Assembly: GCA_020402945.1 (NCBI GenBank)
Contig: JADBYQ010000032.1
Coordinates: 1-64,000, forward strand
Reading direction: 5' to 3'
Source: Cytophagales bacterium
GTDB lineage: Bacteria > Bacteroidota > Bacteroidia > Cytophagales > Cyclobacteriaceae
DNA length: 64,000 nucleotides
The position numbers and the translations under genes were made by a program. Under the pieces are notes generated by a model. The model was given only the letters and a program-made list of their open reading frames with translations. It was not told the DNA's origin and did no database searches. Positions 34,526 to 43,644 of this stretch are shown here, one piece after another (position 1 is the stretch's first letter; each line of letters starts with the position of its first letter).

Positions 34526-35392
34526 ATGATCATTGACCCAAAAGAAATTCCAGTTCCAAAACTACAGAGCTATTTGCAAGCTTCGGTTTCTCCACGCCCT
34601 ATTGCGTTTGTCAGCTCTATCGATCGGGAGGGACATGTCAACCTGAGTCCATTTAGTTTTTTTAATATGTTCAGCATGAATCCACCTATTCTGGTTTTTT
34701 CTCCCTCCAGAAGAGTGCGGAATAATACAACGAAGCATACACTCGAGAATGTATTGGAAGTGCCGGAGGTGGTGATCAACATGGTAAACTACCAAATGGT
34801 GCAGCAGACGTCATTGGCAAGTTGTGAGTATCCCAAGGGTGTCAATGAATTTGTCAAAGCCGGATTTACGGAAGTAAAATCATCCATCGTAATGCCACCA
34901 AGGGTGGGGGAGTCGCACGTTTCTTTTGAATGTAAAGTGAATCAGGTGATTCCATTGGGTACTGAAGGTGGTGCCGGAAATTTAGTGATTTGTGAAGTGT
35001 TATTGATTCACTTGGATGATACCGTCTTGGATGAGCAGGGTCGCGTGGATCCAAACAAAATGGATTCAGTTGCTCGCATGGGCAGTGATTATTATTCTCG
35101 CGCTAGTGGGGAAGCGGTATTTACAGTACCCAAGCCCAATGAAAAAATAGGAATTGGCATTGATGCCATTCCTGAACACATTCGGCATAGTAAAATATTA
35201 ACCGGAAATGACTTGGGAATGCTTGGTAATATAGAAAAGCTACCAGACGCGGAAAGTGTCAAACAATTTAAACTTAACAATCAGTTTACAGAAACCTCAG
35301 CGCTGGAGACAGAAAGAAATCATCAACTAGCCCAGCATTTTTTGTCTGAGGGAAATGTGGAAGGCGCCTGGAAGGTATTGCTGCAATATTAA
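34526..35392 (+). CDS. Flavin reductase-like protein (FMN-binding split barrel)
   Basis: A 288-residue cytosolic protein. The first 190 residues are the flavin reductase-like split barrel (VSPRPIAFVSSIDREGHVNLSPFSFFN, the FMN-binding signature, then ENVLEVPEVVINMVNYQM and SHVSFECKVNQVIPLG). The C-terminal 90 residues form a helical tail with no domain I recognise. The likely function is reduction of flavin for a partner monooxygenase, or direct NAD(P)H:FMN chemistry. Its position after fahA suggests a link to aromatic amino-acid catabolism, as an inference only. Confidence 0.88.
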   Translation: MIIDPKEIPVPKLQSYLQASVSPRPIAFVSSIDREGHVNLSPFSFFNMFSMNPPILVFSPSRRVRNNTTKHTLENVLEVPEVVINMVNYQMVQQTSLASCEYPKGVNEFVKAGFTEVKSSIVMPPRVGESHVSFECKVNQVIPLGTEGGAGNLVICEVLLIHLDDTVLDEQGRVDPNKMDSVARMGSDYYSRASGEAVFTVPKPNEKIGIGIDAIPEHIRHSKILTGNDLGMLGNIEKLPDAESVKQFKLNNQFTETSALETERNHQLAQHFLSEGNVEGAWKVLLQY

Positions 35393-35402
35393 CCGCGGGT
35401 CC

Positions 35403-35435
35403 TTGATTATTTCCAGAATAAGTATCGTATCTTTG
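35403..35435 (+). promoter_or_regulatory. Predicted promoter of the aspartic-protease-like gene
   Basis: TTG at 35403-35405 and TATCTTTG at 35428-35435 with a 22-base spacer match the Bacteroidetes pattern; the ATG is at 35457, leaving a leader of about 15 bases. Confidence 0.6.
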
Positions 35436-35456
35436 ATTTACTAAATTTCTTTAATT

Positions 35457-35876
35457 ATGGGTTTAGTTTATGCTGCGATAACGTTGATAAACGGAGAGGA
35501 TTTGATTCTTGCCAAACGTCACATCATTGGCGAAGATGAGGTGAAACAGATGACTGTTAACATGCTTGCTGATTCTAGCGCTTACATGCTAGCTATCAAT
35601 GAAACAATACAGGAGCAACTACAATTTCCAGTGATTGAAAAAAGGAAAGCTCAAATGGCGAATGGATCGCTGGAGGAATACAATGTGGTGGGTCCTGTAG
35701 AAGTACGATTTAAGAACAGGCAATGTACGTGTCGTGCAATGGTGCTGCCTGGAGACAACGAACCGTTACTTGGTGCAATACCAATGGAAGACATGGATAT
35801 CTTAATTCATCCGTTACGGCAGGAGCTCATCGTGAATCCCGAGCATCCCAATTTTGCGCAGATGAAAATGAAATGA
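35457..35876 (+). CDS. Retroviral-type (clan AA) aspartic protease-like protein
   Basis: A 139-residue protein related to small cytosolic aspartic-protease domain proteins of Bacteroidetes. It has MLADSSAYMLAINE, where most relatives have D-[TS]-G-A, and the C-terminal LLGAIPMEDMDILIHPLRQELIVNP typical of this family. The glycine of the DTG/DSG motif is replaced by serine (D39-S40-S41), so the active site may be altered or lost. No partner gene is adjacent. Confidence 0.72.
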   Translation: MGLVYAAITLINGEDLILAKRHIIGEDEVKQMTVNMLADSSAYMLAINETIQEQLQFPVIEKRKAQMANGSLEEYNVVGPVEVRFKNRQCTCRAMVLPGDNEPLLGAIPMEDMDILIHPLRQELIVNPEHPNFAQMKMK

Positions 35877-35895
35877 TCGGAATACACTTTGAGTC

Positions 35896-36393
35896 TTAAT
35901 GATTATTTTTTCGTTTTTTCACAGCCAATTCGTTGTAGCCATAAGTAGAATCTTTCTCGCGCTCAAACTGTATGTCAGTCAATTCTCCAATCACTATCTC
36001 AGCCGTTGTATAGATCAGGTTGTTGTCAAGTAGATGGCAGCCCATTGTAGCTCCCGTGCTATCAGCGAGGGATAGATGTAAGTGGGCGGACGTATCAGAG
36101 AATGTTCCCACCAAGGAAAGAATTTCAAAATGATCTTTTCGTTGGATTCCCGCTGATTGGTTAGCAAACCGAAGATTTGATTGTTCTAAGCTCCCTACAC
36201 AGGTTACAATAAATCCAGCTTTCAGTTTTTCTTTCGCTGCAAAGGCCATCAATTCTTTTTTTAAGTCTTGATGCGGCTTTAGCCGAATGGTAAAGAAGCT
36301 TGACTTGCTAGATAGTTGTTGAGCCAAACTCATATTCGATAAGCTTAGAAGTAAGCAAATAGCTGGTAGTGTTACGCGCCATCTCATTGTCAA
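35896..36393 (-). CDS. PPC-domain (DUF296) protein with signal peptide
   Basis: A 165-residue PPC-domain (plants-and-prokaryotes-conserved) protein: FFTIRLKPHQDLKKELMAFAAKEKLKAGFIVTCVGSLEQ, then AHLHLSLADSTGATMGCHLL and a final ELTDIQFEREKDSTYGYNELAV. The histidines of the HLHLSL motif and the H of GCHLL match the metal site of the family. Unlike plant AT-hook members it has no AT-hook; instead the N-terminus is a signal peptide (WRVTLPAICLLLSLSNMSLAQ). It is on the same strand just downstream of menB but probably not part of quinone synthesis. Confidence 0.8.
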   Translation of the reverse strand: MTMRWRVTLPAICLLLSLSNMSLAQQLSSKSSFFTIRLKPHQDLKKELMAFAAKEKLKAGFIVTCVGSLEQSNLRFANQSAGIQRKDHFEILSLVGTFSDTSAHLHLSLADSTGATMGCHLLDNNLIYTTAEIVIGELTDIQFEREKDSTYGYNELAVKKRKNNH

Positions 36394-36422
36394 ATTTTCA
36401 AATCACCGAATCATCAAATCGA

Positions 36423-37247
36423 TTATGGAAACCTCGGGAATTTTGAAAAATCAGGCTCACGCTTTTCTAAAAAGGCATTCTTACCTTCTTTGGCTTCATC
36501 ACTTAAATAATAAAGTAGCGTAGCATTACCTGCTAGTTCCTGAATACCGGCTTGTCCGTCTAGCTCTGCATTCAAAGAACACTTCAGCATCCGGATAGCC
36601 AGCGGGCTTTTCTTTAAGATCTTATTGGCCCACTCTACATATGTCTCTTCCAGTTTTTCCAATGGAACTACTTTGTTGACCAGCCCGATGTCAAGCGCTT
36701 CTTTCGCATCGTACTGGTCACACAGATACCAGATCTCTCTTGCTTTCTTTTGACCAACAATCCTTGCCAGATAAGATGCACCAAAGCCCCCATCAAAACT
36801 TCCAACGATTGGTCCTGTTTGCCCAAAGCGTGCATTTTCTGCTGCTATGGTTAAGTCACACACCACATGCAGCACATGCCCGCCACCAATGGCCCAGCCT
36901 GCCACGGCTGCGATTACTGGTTTTGAGCTGGAGCGAATTAATTTTTGAAGATCAAGTACATTTAATCTTGGAACTGTGTCATCACCCACATATCCACCAT
37001 GGCCACGTACACTTTGGTCGCCTCCACTGCAGAAGGCTTTGCCACCCTCGCCTGTTAAAATGATAACACCCACTTCCGGATCTTCGCGACAGATATTCAT
37101 CGCATCAATCATTTCTTTTACAGTGAGTGGCGTAAATGCATTGTGTACACGTGGCCGGTTAATGCTGATCCGCGCAATGCCGTTGTATTTGTGAAACAAT
37201 ATTTCTTGGTATTCGATAACGGGTTTCCAGGCGTATTTAAGAGTCAT
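36423..37247 (-). CDS. menB: 1,4-dihydroxy-2-naphthoyl-CoA synthase
   Basis: Crotonase-fold enzyme of menaquinone synthesis that closes the ring of o-succinylbenzoyl-CoA. The 274-residue length fits. It has the family segments [59 protein letters not shown] and [22 protein letters not shown]; the last two give the oxyanion hole and active site of MenB rather than a generic enoyl-CoA hydratase. Its start overlaps menD by 11 bases. Confidence 0.96.
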   Translation of the reverse strand: MTLKYAWKPVIEYQEILFHKYNGIARISINRPRVHNAFTPLTVKEMIDAMNICREDPEVGVIILTGEGGKAFCSGGDQSVRGHGGYVGDDTVPRLNVLDLQKLIRSSSKPVIAAVAGWAIGGGHVLHVVCDLTIAAENARFGQTGPIVGSFDGGFGASYLARIVGQKKAREIWYLCDQYDAKEALDIGLVNKVVPLEKLEETYVEWANKILKKSPLAIRMLKCSLNAELDGQAGIQELAGNATLLYYLSDEAKEGKNAFLEKREPDFSKFPRFP

Positions 37248-38967
37248 ATCCTTTTTTGATGGTTAGTTTAAATTTATTGAATGCTTCTTTAGCTGTTTTC
37301 TGGTTACTTATTAGTTCCAAGATTTTGACTGTTCCTTCGAAGTTGAAAAAATCCTTCAGACTATTTTTTATTTTCTTCAATGTGTCGAGCAAAATATAAT
37401 TAGTACCAAACTCTTCGGCCAGGTTTTTTGCGGTTAGCTTTTGTTGCGTAACAAAATATTCTTCCGACTCAGGTAAGTCACCCGGACCATCAATCATTCC
37501 GAAGATAATTCCTCCCTGATTGTTGACGACTACGATGTGCAGATTTGGTAGGTTGTAATTATGCCAGAATGCATTGCGGTCGTAGAAGAAGGCCATGTCG
37601 CCTGTGATTAAAACGGTGGGTACATCACTGGTCAACGCATTTCCTACGGCAGTGCTGGTGCAGCCATCTATTCCACTTGTTCCACGGTTGGCAAACACAT
37701 GAACGCCTTTTTGCTGAGGGGTGAGGCCGATCATGTTGGCATAACGCACCGCCATGCTATTAGAAAGATGCAGGTTGCAGCGCAGTGGTAACGATTGTAT
37801 GATCTCTTTGAGAACAGCTATCTCTGCAAAAGAAGTCTCTTGGAAAAAATCTGCGTGAGAGCGTTGCGTGCGATGCTCTTCCGCTTGCCAAAGATGGAAG
37901 TAGTTTGATTTCTTTTGATTTTCGAATTTTTCTGCTGGCTCTGCTGCCAGTAACGACTCAAAGAAATTCTCCACAGAACTTCGGATTACTCTTGTCAAGC
38001 ATTGAAACGTATCCGGCACTGTACCGGCTGGCTGAATATGCCAGTGTTCAAGTGGCCTGTGACTTCTTATAAACTGTTTGACGTTTTTTGAAATGACCGA
38101 TTTTCCAAATGTGATCAGAAGTTCCGGCTGTAATGATTCCTGGACGGACTTACTGCCCTGACCCAGGATTGAATCAGCAAACCGAATGGTATTTTCTGAT
38201 CCGTGAAAATTAGAGATAACATCACCAACTACTGCCGCGTGGTGTTTTCTAGAGAATCGGTCAACAAGTTTGATTAATGCATCATTGTATTCTTGCTGCC
38301 CTGCAATGACCATAACTTTTGAAAACCCAACCAGCGACTGATCCAATTCTTCTCTCTCTGAACGACTAAGTGATGTGGTGAGTTTATTTTCCGAAGTAAT
38401 ACGAACCCCCGGTGAGAATTGAAATTTTTCACCTTTGGCAGGGTACAATGGCTCTCGGAGTGGCACATTGATATGCACAGGTCCGCACGGGAATTCTCTA
38501 GAGAGATTGATCGCTTCATTTACCGCGCGATTGATATACCATTGCGCGTCAATATGGTCGTAGTCTTCCGGAAGTTGAAAGGATTTTTTCACATGACCAC
38601 CATAAATGTTGTTCTGTCTAATGGTTTGTCCATCCCATTGATCGATCCATTCCTTCGGACGATCGGCTGTGAAAACCAAAAGGGGAACTTCTTGAAAAAA
38701 AGCTTCAGCAATAGCGGGCGCAAAATTATAGGCGGCTGATCCAGAGGTGCAAACTAATACCGTAGGTTGCTGTGTTTGTTGGGCTATGCCGAGCGCTATA
38801 AATGCCGCACTTCGCTCGTCACTTATTGTTCTAGTCGCGATGGAGGGGTGTCGGGTAAAAGCAAGGGTGAGTGGTGCACACCGTGACCCGGGGCAGAGTA
38901 TCGCTTGCGTCAGACCCTTTTGGGCACATAGCTCAGCAATGTCGTAAATCGGTTGTAAGCGGGTCAT
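37237..38967 (-). CDS. menD: 2-succinyl-5-enolpyruvyl-6-hydroxy-3-cyclohexene-1-carboxylate synthase
   Basis: Thiamine-diphosphate enzyme condensing isochorismate with 2-oxoglutarate. The 576-residue protein carries the N-terminal TPP block [32 protein letters not shown] (catalytic glutamate ISDERSAAF), [22 protein letters not shown], and the C-terminal Mg/TPP motif [20 protein letters not shown] with NNQGGIIF. Overlaps menB; menF lies 24 bases upstream. Confidence 0.97.
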   Translation of the reverse strand: MTRLQPIYDIAELCAQKGLTQAILCPGSRCAPLTLAFTRHPSIATRTISDERSAAFIALGIAQQTQQPTVLVCTSGSAAYNFAPAIAEAFFQEVPLLVFTADRPKEWIDQWDGQTIRQNNIYGGHVKKSFQLPEDYDHIDAQWYINRAVNEAINLSREFPCGPVHINVPLREPLYPAKGEKFQFSPGVRITSENKLTTSLSRSEREELDQSLVGFSKVMVIAGQQEYNDALIKLVDRFSRKHHAAVVGDVISNFHGSENTIRFADSILGQGSKSVQESLQPELLITFGKSVISKNVKQFIRSHRPLEHWHIQPAGTVPDTFQCLTRVIRSSVENFFESLLAAEPAEKFENQKKSNYFHLWQAEEHRTQRSHADFFQETSFAEIAVLKEIIQSLPLRCNLHLSNSMAVRYANMIGLTPQQKGVHVFANRGTSGIDGCTSTAVGNALTSDVPTVLITGDMAFFYDRNAFWHNYNLPNLHIVVVNNQGGIIFGMIDGPGDLPESEEYFVTQQKLTAKNLAEEFGTNYILLDTLKKIKNSLKDFFNFEGTVKILELISNQKTAKEAFNKFKLTIKKGYDS

Positions 38968-38991
38968 TATAGTTGCGCAACGAGGATTCGG

Positions 38992-40170
38992 TTAATTTTT
39001 TGTCAACAATGTCAAGAGGTTCATCATTTTCATTTCTGTTTCCTCCATTTCTTTTGATGGGTTTGAATCGATCGTTACCCCAGCACCGGCATAAAATCTA
39101 ACAGTATGTTCCAAAACTTGTAAGCAGCGCAAGTTGACGAAGATACTGCTTTCTCCCCGGTAGTTGAGAGGTCCGAGATAGCCGCTGTAAAACTCCCGGT
39201 CATAACCCTCGTGCTCAGAAAGAAATTTTAGAGAAGGTTCTAAGGGCATTCCGCATACGGCCGATGTAGGGTGTAGTAATTTGAGCATCACGGATCCCAA
39301 CTGCGAAAAGTTGATTTCCTTCATGTCAACCACGTAGTCGGTTTTTAAGTGCATCACATTTCCAGCCACGATCGTTTTTGGTCCGTGTTCCTGATACTCT
39401 CTTACTCTTATTTTCTTAAAACAGTTAATGATATATCTACTTACCAATGCTTGTTCTTCAATTTCCTTTTGAGTCCATGCAACCGATTTGAGATCGATCT
39501 CAGGAAAGTAGGGGAGGGTACCCGCTAACGCGTGCGTTTTAAATTTTAATTCCCGATCTACATTTACCAACAATTCTGGAGTCGCACCAATCCAGGTCCC
39601 TGACTGGGCAGAGGAGAAAATAGAAACAAACGCGTTAGGATGCTTCCCACAAAGAGTTTCAAAAGCGTCTATCAGATCAAAGGTGTCAGGTAGATCTACC
39701 TCTTTATATCGGGAGGGAACAATTTTTTCAAGAATTCCATCTTCAATTTGTTGGATGCCTTTCGCCACAACTTCCTGATAGTTGTTCGGAGTTTTTGACG
39801 TTGATTTGTTTTTCGAAAAATGTATTTTTTTTTCGTTGCGTCTTTGGGTTGCACTCAGTTCATCTGAATGCTGAGCTAAGTGGGACGTTTCGATCTGTGC
39901 GTTTCCCTTGAACGTGAAAACCAATTCGGCTTTTAAAAATAGTTTTTTTTGGTTGGGTTGAAAAGGCGCAAAAACAAATCCAGGTTCCGAATCCTCTACG
40001 CCTATTTCGTCTAACTCAATAACACCGCTGTTGCAAATGAATAGAACTTTTTCGGCAGACGAAGGCATTCGCCACAGTGTAAACGCACCACCCTCCAACA
40101 GTCGCTGACTGATCGTAGTTCTTATGGCTACTTCTTCGCTCAAGATCACTTGGTCACTCGCTACCTCCAT
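38992..40170 (-). CDS. menF: Isochorismate synthase
   Basis: Chorismate-utilising enzyme forming isochorismate for menaquinone. 392 residues, with the anthranilate/isochorismate synthase C-terminal core: IVPSRYKEVDLPDTFD, the K/E and substrate motifs SGTWIGATPELLV, KTHALAGTLPYFP, LLHPTSAVCGMPLEPSL, and EFYSGYLGPLNY...FYAGAGVTIDSNPSKEMEETEMKM. Lies one base after the hotdog thioesterase gene and 24 bases before menD. Confidence 0.95.
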   Translation of the reverse strand: MEVASDQVILSEEVAIRTTISQRLLEGGAFTLWRMPSSAEKVLFICNSGVIELDEIGVEDSEPGFVFAPFQPNQKKLFLKAELVFTFKGNAQIETSHLAQHSDELSATQRRNEKKIHFSKNKSTSKTPNNYQEVVAKGIQQIEDGILEKIVPSRYKEVDLPDTFDLIDAFETLCGKHPNAFVSIFSSAQSGTWIGATPELLVNVDRELKFKTHALAGTLPYFPEIDLKSVAWTQKEIEEQALVSRYIINCFKKIRVREYQEHGPKTIVAGNVMHLKTDYVVDMKEINFSQLGSVMLKLLHPTSAVCGMPLEPSLKFLSEHEGYDREFYSGYLGPLNYRGESSIFVNLRCLQVLEHTVRFYAGAGVTIDSNPSKEMEETEMKMMNLLTLLTKN

Positions 40171-40171
40171 T

Positions 40172-40597
40172 CTATTTCTTATCTATGATTGCCATGGTTA
40201 TTCTGCTGATGCAAACTAACTCTTGTTGTTCATTGGTTATCTTGATTTCCCAAACTTGTGTTTTTTTTCCGAGGTGAATCGGTCTGGCAGTTCCAAACAC
40301 GAAGCCGCTTCTGGTGCTTTTAATATGGTTCGCGTTGATTTCAAGCCCTACACAGTACTGCTTTGCATAGTCAAGGGTACACACTGCGCCAACACTGCCC
40401 ATTGTTTCTGCTAATACAACAGACGCACCTCCATGTAACAATCCCATGGGCTGATATGTTCGATGATCGACCGGCATTTTTGCTTCGATATAGTCTTCGC
40501 CAATAGCGGTGAACTCAATACCCAGGTGACTCACCAGCGTATTTTCACACATTTTATTTGCTTGTTCGAGGGTCACACCCTGCTGAAAGATTGACAT
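40172..40597 (-). CDS. PaaI-type hotdog thioesterase, candidate DHNA-CoA hydrolase
   Basis: A 141-residue hotdog-fold thioesterase. The segment DYIEAKMPVDHRTYQPMGLLHGGASVVLAETMGSVGA contains the PaaI/YdiI catalytic pattern (HGG plus E two helical turns later). It is the first gene of the men operon and only one base upstream of menF, so by context it probably cleaves 1,4-dihydroxy-2-naphthoyl-CoA, the step after MenB (MenI role). The domain alone would allow other acyl-CoA substrates. Confidence 0.85.
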   Translation of the reverse strand: MSIFQQGVTLEQANKMCENTLVSHLGIEFTAIGEDYIEAKMPVDHRTYQPMGLLHGGASVVLAETMGSVGAVCTLDYAKQYCVGLEINANHIKSTRSGFVFGTARPIHLGKKTQVWEIKITNEQQELVCISRITMAIIDKK

Positions 40598-40670
40598 AAT
40601 GATAATAATGGCAGTATGGAGTATTTCCTTATTTTTGCGCCCGATTATAAGGCAGGCAAATTAATAGAAA

Positions 40671-41318
40671 TTGAGCATCAAAAAAATCTACATTATCCGT
40701 CATGGCCAAACGGATTTCAACTTACAGGGCATTGTTCAGGGAAGTGGGGTTGATTCTTCTTTAAATGAAACGGGGCGGGCGCAAGCAAGAGCGTTTTTTG
40801 ATAAGTATAAAGACGTTGGTTTTGATAAAATATATACGTCAGCTTTAAAGCGCACCAGGGAGTCAGTGCAGGATTTCATAGCAGGAGGTATCCCACATGA
40901 GCCTTTGTCAGGATTAAACGAAATTAGCTGGGGATCAAAAGAAGGGCAACGCATTACTCCTGAGGAAGATGCCTATTATCACTGGATGCTGAAAGAGTGG
41001 CAACGTGGTAACACTTCTGAACGGATTACCGGTGGAGAAAGTCCAAATGACGTGGTGCTACGGCAGCGGCCTGCCCTTGACTATATCATGTCAAAGGAGG
41101 ATGAAAAAACGATATTGATTTGCATGCATGGAAGAGCTATGCGAATACTACTTTGTGAGTTATTGAACTATCCATTGAAAAGCATGGACATGTTTGAACA
41201 TCATAACCTTTGCTTGTATCAGCTCGATTTCACAGGCTCTATGTTTGCCATCAAGAAGCACAACGATAAGACCCATTTAAATGTGCTGAAGGAAGCTGAG
41301 AAAACACAGTTGGCTTAA
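40671..41318 (+). CDS. Histidine phosphatase superfamily protein (phosphoglycerate-mutase-like)
   Basis: A 215-residue cytosolic phosphatase. It has the RHG motif (IIRHGQTDFNLQG) with nucleophilic histidine, the YTSALKRTRES segment, and the second catalytic histidine in ICMHGRAMRILL. The proton-donor Glu is probably in SGLNEISWGSKEG. It starts with TTG at 40671, read from the conserved IKKIYIIRHGQ. The gene is divergent from the men operon by 73 bases; its role is general (sugar phosphate or nucleotide phosphatase). Confidence 0.9.
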   Translation: MSIKKIYIIRHGQTDFNLQGIVQGSGVDSSLNETGRAQARAFFDKYKDVGFDKIYTSALKRTRESVQDFIAGGIPHEPLSGLNEISWGSKEGQRITPEEDAYYHWMLKEWQRGNTSERITGGESPNDVVLRQRPALDYIMSKEDEKTILICMHGRAMRILLCELLNYPLKSMDMFEHHNLCLYQLDFTGSMFAIKKHNDKTHLNVLKEAEKTQLA

Positions 41319-41342
41319 ACTGCCTAAGATCCTGACCTGAAA

Positions 41343-42854
41343 TTACCCTTTGCCCTTTATTGATTTGAGTTGATCTAAGGCTGCTTTTGCTTTGCTATCA
41401 ATGCCGTCTTTGTATTCATGCTTTTTATAACTGAGGGCTTGCTCAAAGTATTTTTTTGCGCCTGCATAATCTTTTTGCTCTTGGGCAATGTAGCCCAATT
41501 GTAACGCTGAATTGGGCGCAAAATACCAAGGGTTGTCTTTGGTCATGCTAATGCTCTGTAGATAGAATGTTTTTGCCGAGGGGATGTCGTTCATTTTGTG
41601 AGCTAGCCGGGCTTTGCGATAAAAAAATTCTGTTTGTTCTTTCGCTGATTTCAATTCGCCAAGTACTATTGATTTCAATACAATGGCAGCTTGTTCATAA
41701 TAACCACCATCTGTAAGCAGCCGCGCTTTGAGGATCTTTACATTAGGAAGTTTGCCTTCTTCTAATTGTTTGGCTGCGTATTTGTCGGGTTCGGCATTTG
41801 CTTTACCCGAGACTTTGGCTTTTTCAAAAAATGATTTTGCCTGTTGCTCATCGCCCATCAGCCAATAACATAATGATATTTTGTAATAGGAGTCTTTTAA
41901 ATAGCTTGAGCTCTTGTAGCCTTTTTGAAACTTTTGGTAGGCTACAATGGCCTTTGGATACTCCCCTTTTTGCAATAACGCCTCGGCTCTTAGGTACTCT
42001 ACATAGTACATTTGCAAGCCCTGTGGGAATTTGTCGAGCACATTGAATAGCTCCAATGTATTTTCCGCCTGCGAATCTTTCATCAGCATGTTGATTGCAA
42101 TAAATAAGACTAGTCGATTATTGGGCTGTTCCTTCAAACATTCTTTCATGCCCTCTGCAGCCTCGGAAAAGTGCTGGTTAATGAAGCCTTTGATCGTGAA
42201 GAATAAGATAGTAGCCTCCAGGCTCAACGAAGAGTTAGAATTTCGCAATTCAGAAAGATATTTTTGACCGGTTGTCACTTGCCCTCTCATCCCGAGCAAC
42301 CCCATAAACCAGGCAAATTTTTCCGGAATAGAGCCAACCATTACTTGGATAACGCCACTCGTCTTTTTTATGGGAATAAAGTCGGGATACTTTTTTTGGC
42401 ATTCCTGAACTAAATTATACGCCTTCCGAACTGCAAAAACGGCAGCAAACTCCTGACCGGTATTTAACAGATTGAAACCACGTTGTAAATTAAGCTCTGC
42501 TTGCAAGAATAGTTTCTCAGGACTCAAAGGTAGATCTTCGAGGTATTGCTGACGTTGTTTAAAGTGAAGCTCAAACTGATCCATCCGCTTTGGGTCTTCA
42601 GTTACTAAAATGTCAATGGTCTCATTGAGGCTGAGAACGTACATTTTATGTAATTCTTCGCTTTTGTTATTGATTCGGTTCAGTTGAGTGAATGCCAACT
42701 CAGGCTGAAGATTAAGCACCAACAGATAGGCCTTTTGCATTTCCGGGCTAAACTGCCATATCTTGTCTGTTGCAGAAAGCGTTTGGGAAATTAAAAAAAA
42801 GCAGGCCAGAAGGCCTGCTTTTTTTTGACTTAATATCGAGAAAAATCTACGCAA
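41343..42854 (-). CDS. TPR-repeat protein with signal peptide
   Basis: A 503-residue exported protein rich in tetratricopeptide repeats, visible for example as GEYPKAIVAYQKFQKG, SSYLKDSYYKISLCYWLMGDEQQAKSFFEKA and DYAGAKKYFEQALSYK. The start is a TTG at 42852-42854 that overlaps the upstream stop by 8 bases. It gives a signal peptide (KKAGLLACFFLISQTLSA). The next in-frame ATG (before KAYLLVLNLQ) would remove the signal. The signal codons coincide with a very strong hairpin (42793-42826). Probably a periplasmic or outer-membrane assembly factor; no specific family claimed. Confidence 0.72.
   Translation of the reverse strand: MRRFFSILSQKKAGLLACFFLISQTLSATDKIWQFSPEMQKAYLLVLNLQPELAFTQLNRINNKSEELHKMYVLSLNETIDILVTEDPKRMDQFELHFKQRQQYLEDLPLSPEKLFLQAELNLQRGFNLLNTGQEFAAVFAVRKAYNLVQECQKKYPDFIPIKKTSGVIQVMVGSIPEKFAWFMGLLGMRGQVTTGQKYLSELRNSNSSLSLEATILFFTIKGFINQHFSEAAEGMKECLKEQPNNRLVLFIAINMLMKDSQAENTLELFNVLDKFPQGLQMYYVEYLRAEALLQKGEYPKAIVAYQKFQKGYKSSSYLKDSYYKISLCYWLMGDEQQAKSFFEKAKVSGKANAEPDKYAAKQLEEGKLPNVKILKARLLTDGGYYEQAAIVLKSIVLGELKSAKEQTEFFYRKARLAHKMNDIPSAKTFYLQSISMTKDNPWYFAPNSALQLGYIAQEQKDYAGAKKYFEQALSYKKHEYKDGIDSKAKAALDQLKSIKGKG
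42793..42826. terminator. Terminator-shaped hairpin overlapping a signal-peptide coding region
   Basis: Eight A, GCAGGCC, AGAA, GGCCTGC and eight T make a 15-bp stem, a bidirectional intrinsic-terminator shape. It lies inside the TPR protein gene, encoding KKAGLLACFF, and just after the stop of the upstream gene. Confidence 0.8.
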
Positions 42855-43641
42855 CTTTCTTTGCGGTTCTTTTTACAGGGGCTGCTTTTTTAGGCTTAGG
42901 TTCTTCCTCCATAGATCCCAAATCTACATCGGCCAAAATTCGGCCGGAGTGTTCATCAATAACAATTTTCTTCTTCTCACGAATTTCTGCAATCTTCTGT
43001 GGCGGGATGATAATGTTACAACCTTCAGCAGCACCGCGCACTACGCGCACAACAGCCAATCCGTTACTTAGGCTCTTGCGGAGACGATCATAATGCTTCA
43101 ACATTTTTTCATCGATCTTTTTTACCGCCTTCTCGCGATCGCCCAACAAACGCTTTTCTTCCTCTTCGCTTTCCTTCAAAATGTCATCCAACTCACCTTT
43201 CTTATTGTCGAGGTCCTGAGTTCTTTCTTTGATTAGTGTTTCGATAGAGGTGATCTCCGCTTTCTTAGCTTCAATTTTTTCTTTGGCCTCTTTAATTTTC
43301 TTTTCGCAAATCTGAACTTCAAGTTCTTGCAATTCTACTTCTTTTGTAATCGCCTCAAACTCGCGGTTGTTCTTTACGTTTTTTTGCTGTTCGTTGTATT
43401 TTTTAGTGAGCTTTTCTGCTTCTTTGATGCCTTCTTTGTTCTTCTTGATGGCCTCGTCCAGTTCTTTCATCTCAGCCTCAAAACGACCTAGGCGGGTCTT
43501 GTAGCCCTCCATTTCGTCTTCAAGATCCTGCACCTCGTTGGGTAGATCTCCCCTTAATTTCTTTAGTTCGTCTAGTTTTGAATCAATAGATTGAAGTTTA
43601 ACAAGTGCTTCAAGTTTCTGTGTAACTGTTTGGTTTTCCAT
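42847..43641 (-). CDS. Coiled-coil protein of the C4-type zinc-ribbon (DUF164) family, ribbon degenerate
   Basis: A 264-residue protein with a long coiled coil (residues about 15-200) and a C-terminal region matching the zf-RING_7/DUF164 ribbon. Bacteroidetes relatives have CGGC and CEHCGRIL; here these read AAEGC and IDEHSGRIL, so three of the four zinc cysteines are gone. The segments NIIIPPQ and GRILAD are otherwise kept. The tail is lysine-rich (KPKKAAPVKRTAKKVA). It follows the Nif3 gene by three bases, a common gene order. The function of this family is uncertain. Confidence 0.85.
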   Translation of the reverse strand: MENQTVTQKLEALVKLQSIDSKLDELKKLRGDLPNEVQDLEDEMEGYKTRLGRFEAEMKELDEAIKKNKEGIKEAEKLTKKYNEQQKNVKNNREFEAITKEVELQELEVQICEKKIKEAKEKIEAKKAEITSIETLIKERTQDLDNKKGELDDILKESEEEEKRLLGDREKAVKKIDEKMLKHYDRLRKSLSNGLAVVRVVRGAAEGCNIIIPPQKIAEIREKKKIVIDEHSGRILADVDLGSMEEEPKPKKAAPVKRTAKKVA

Positions 43642-43644
43642 TAC

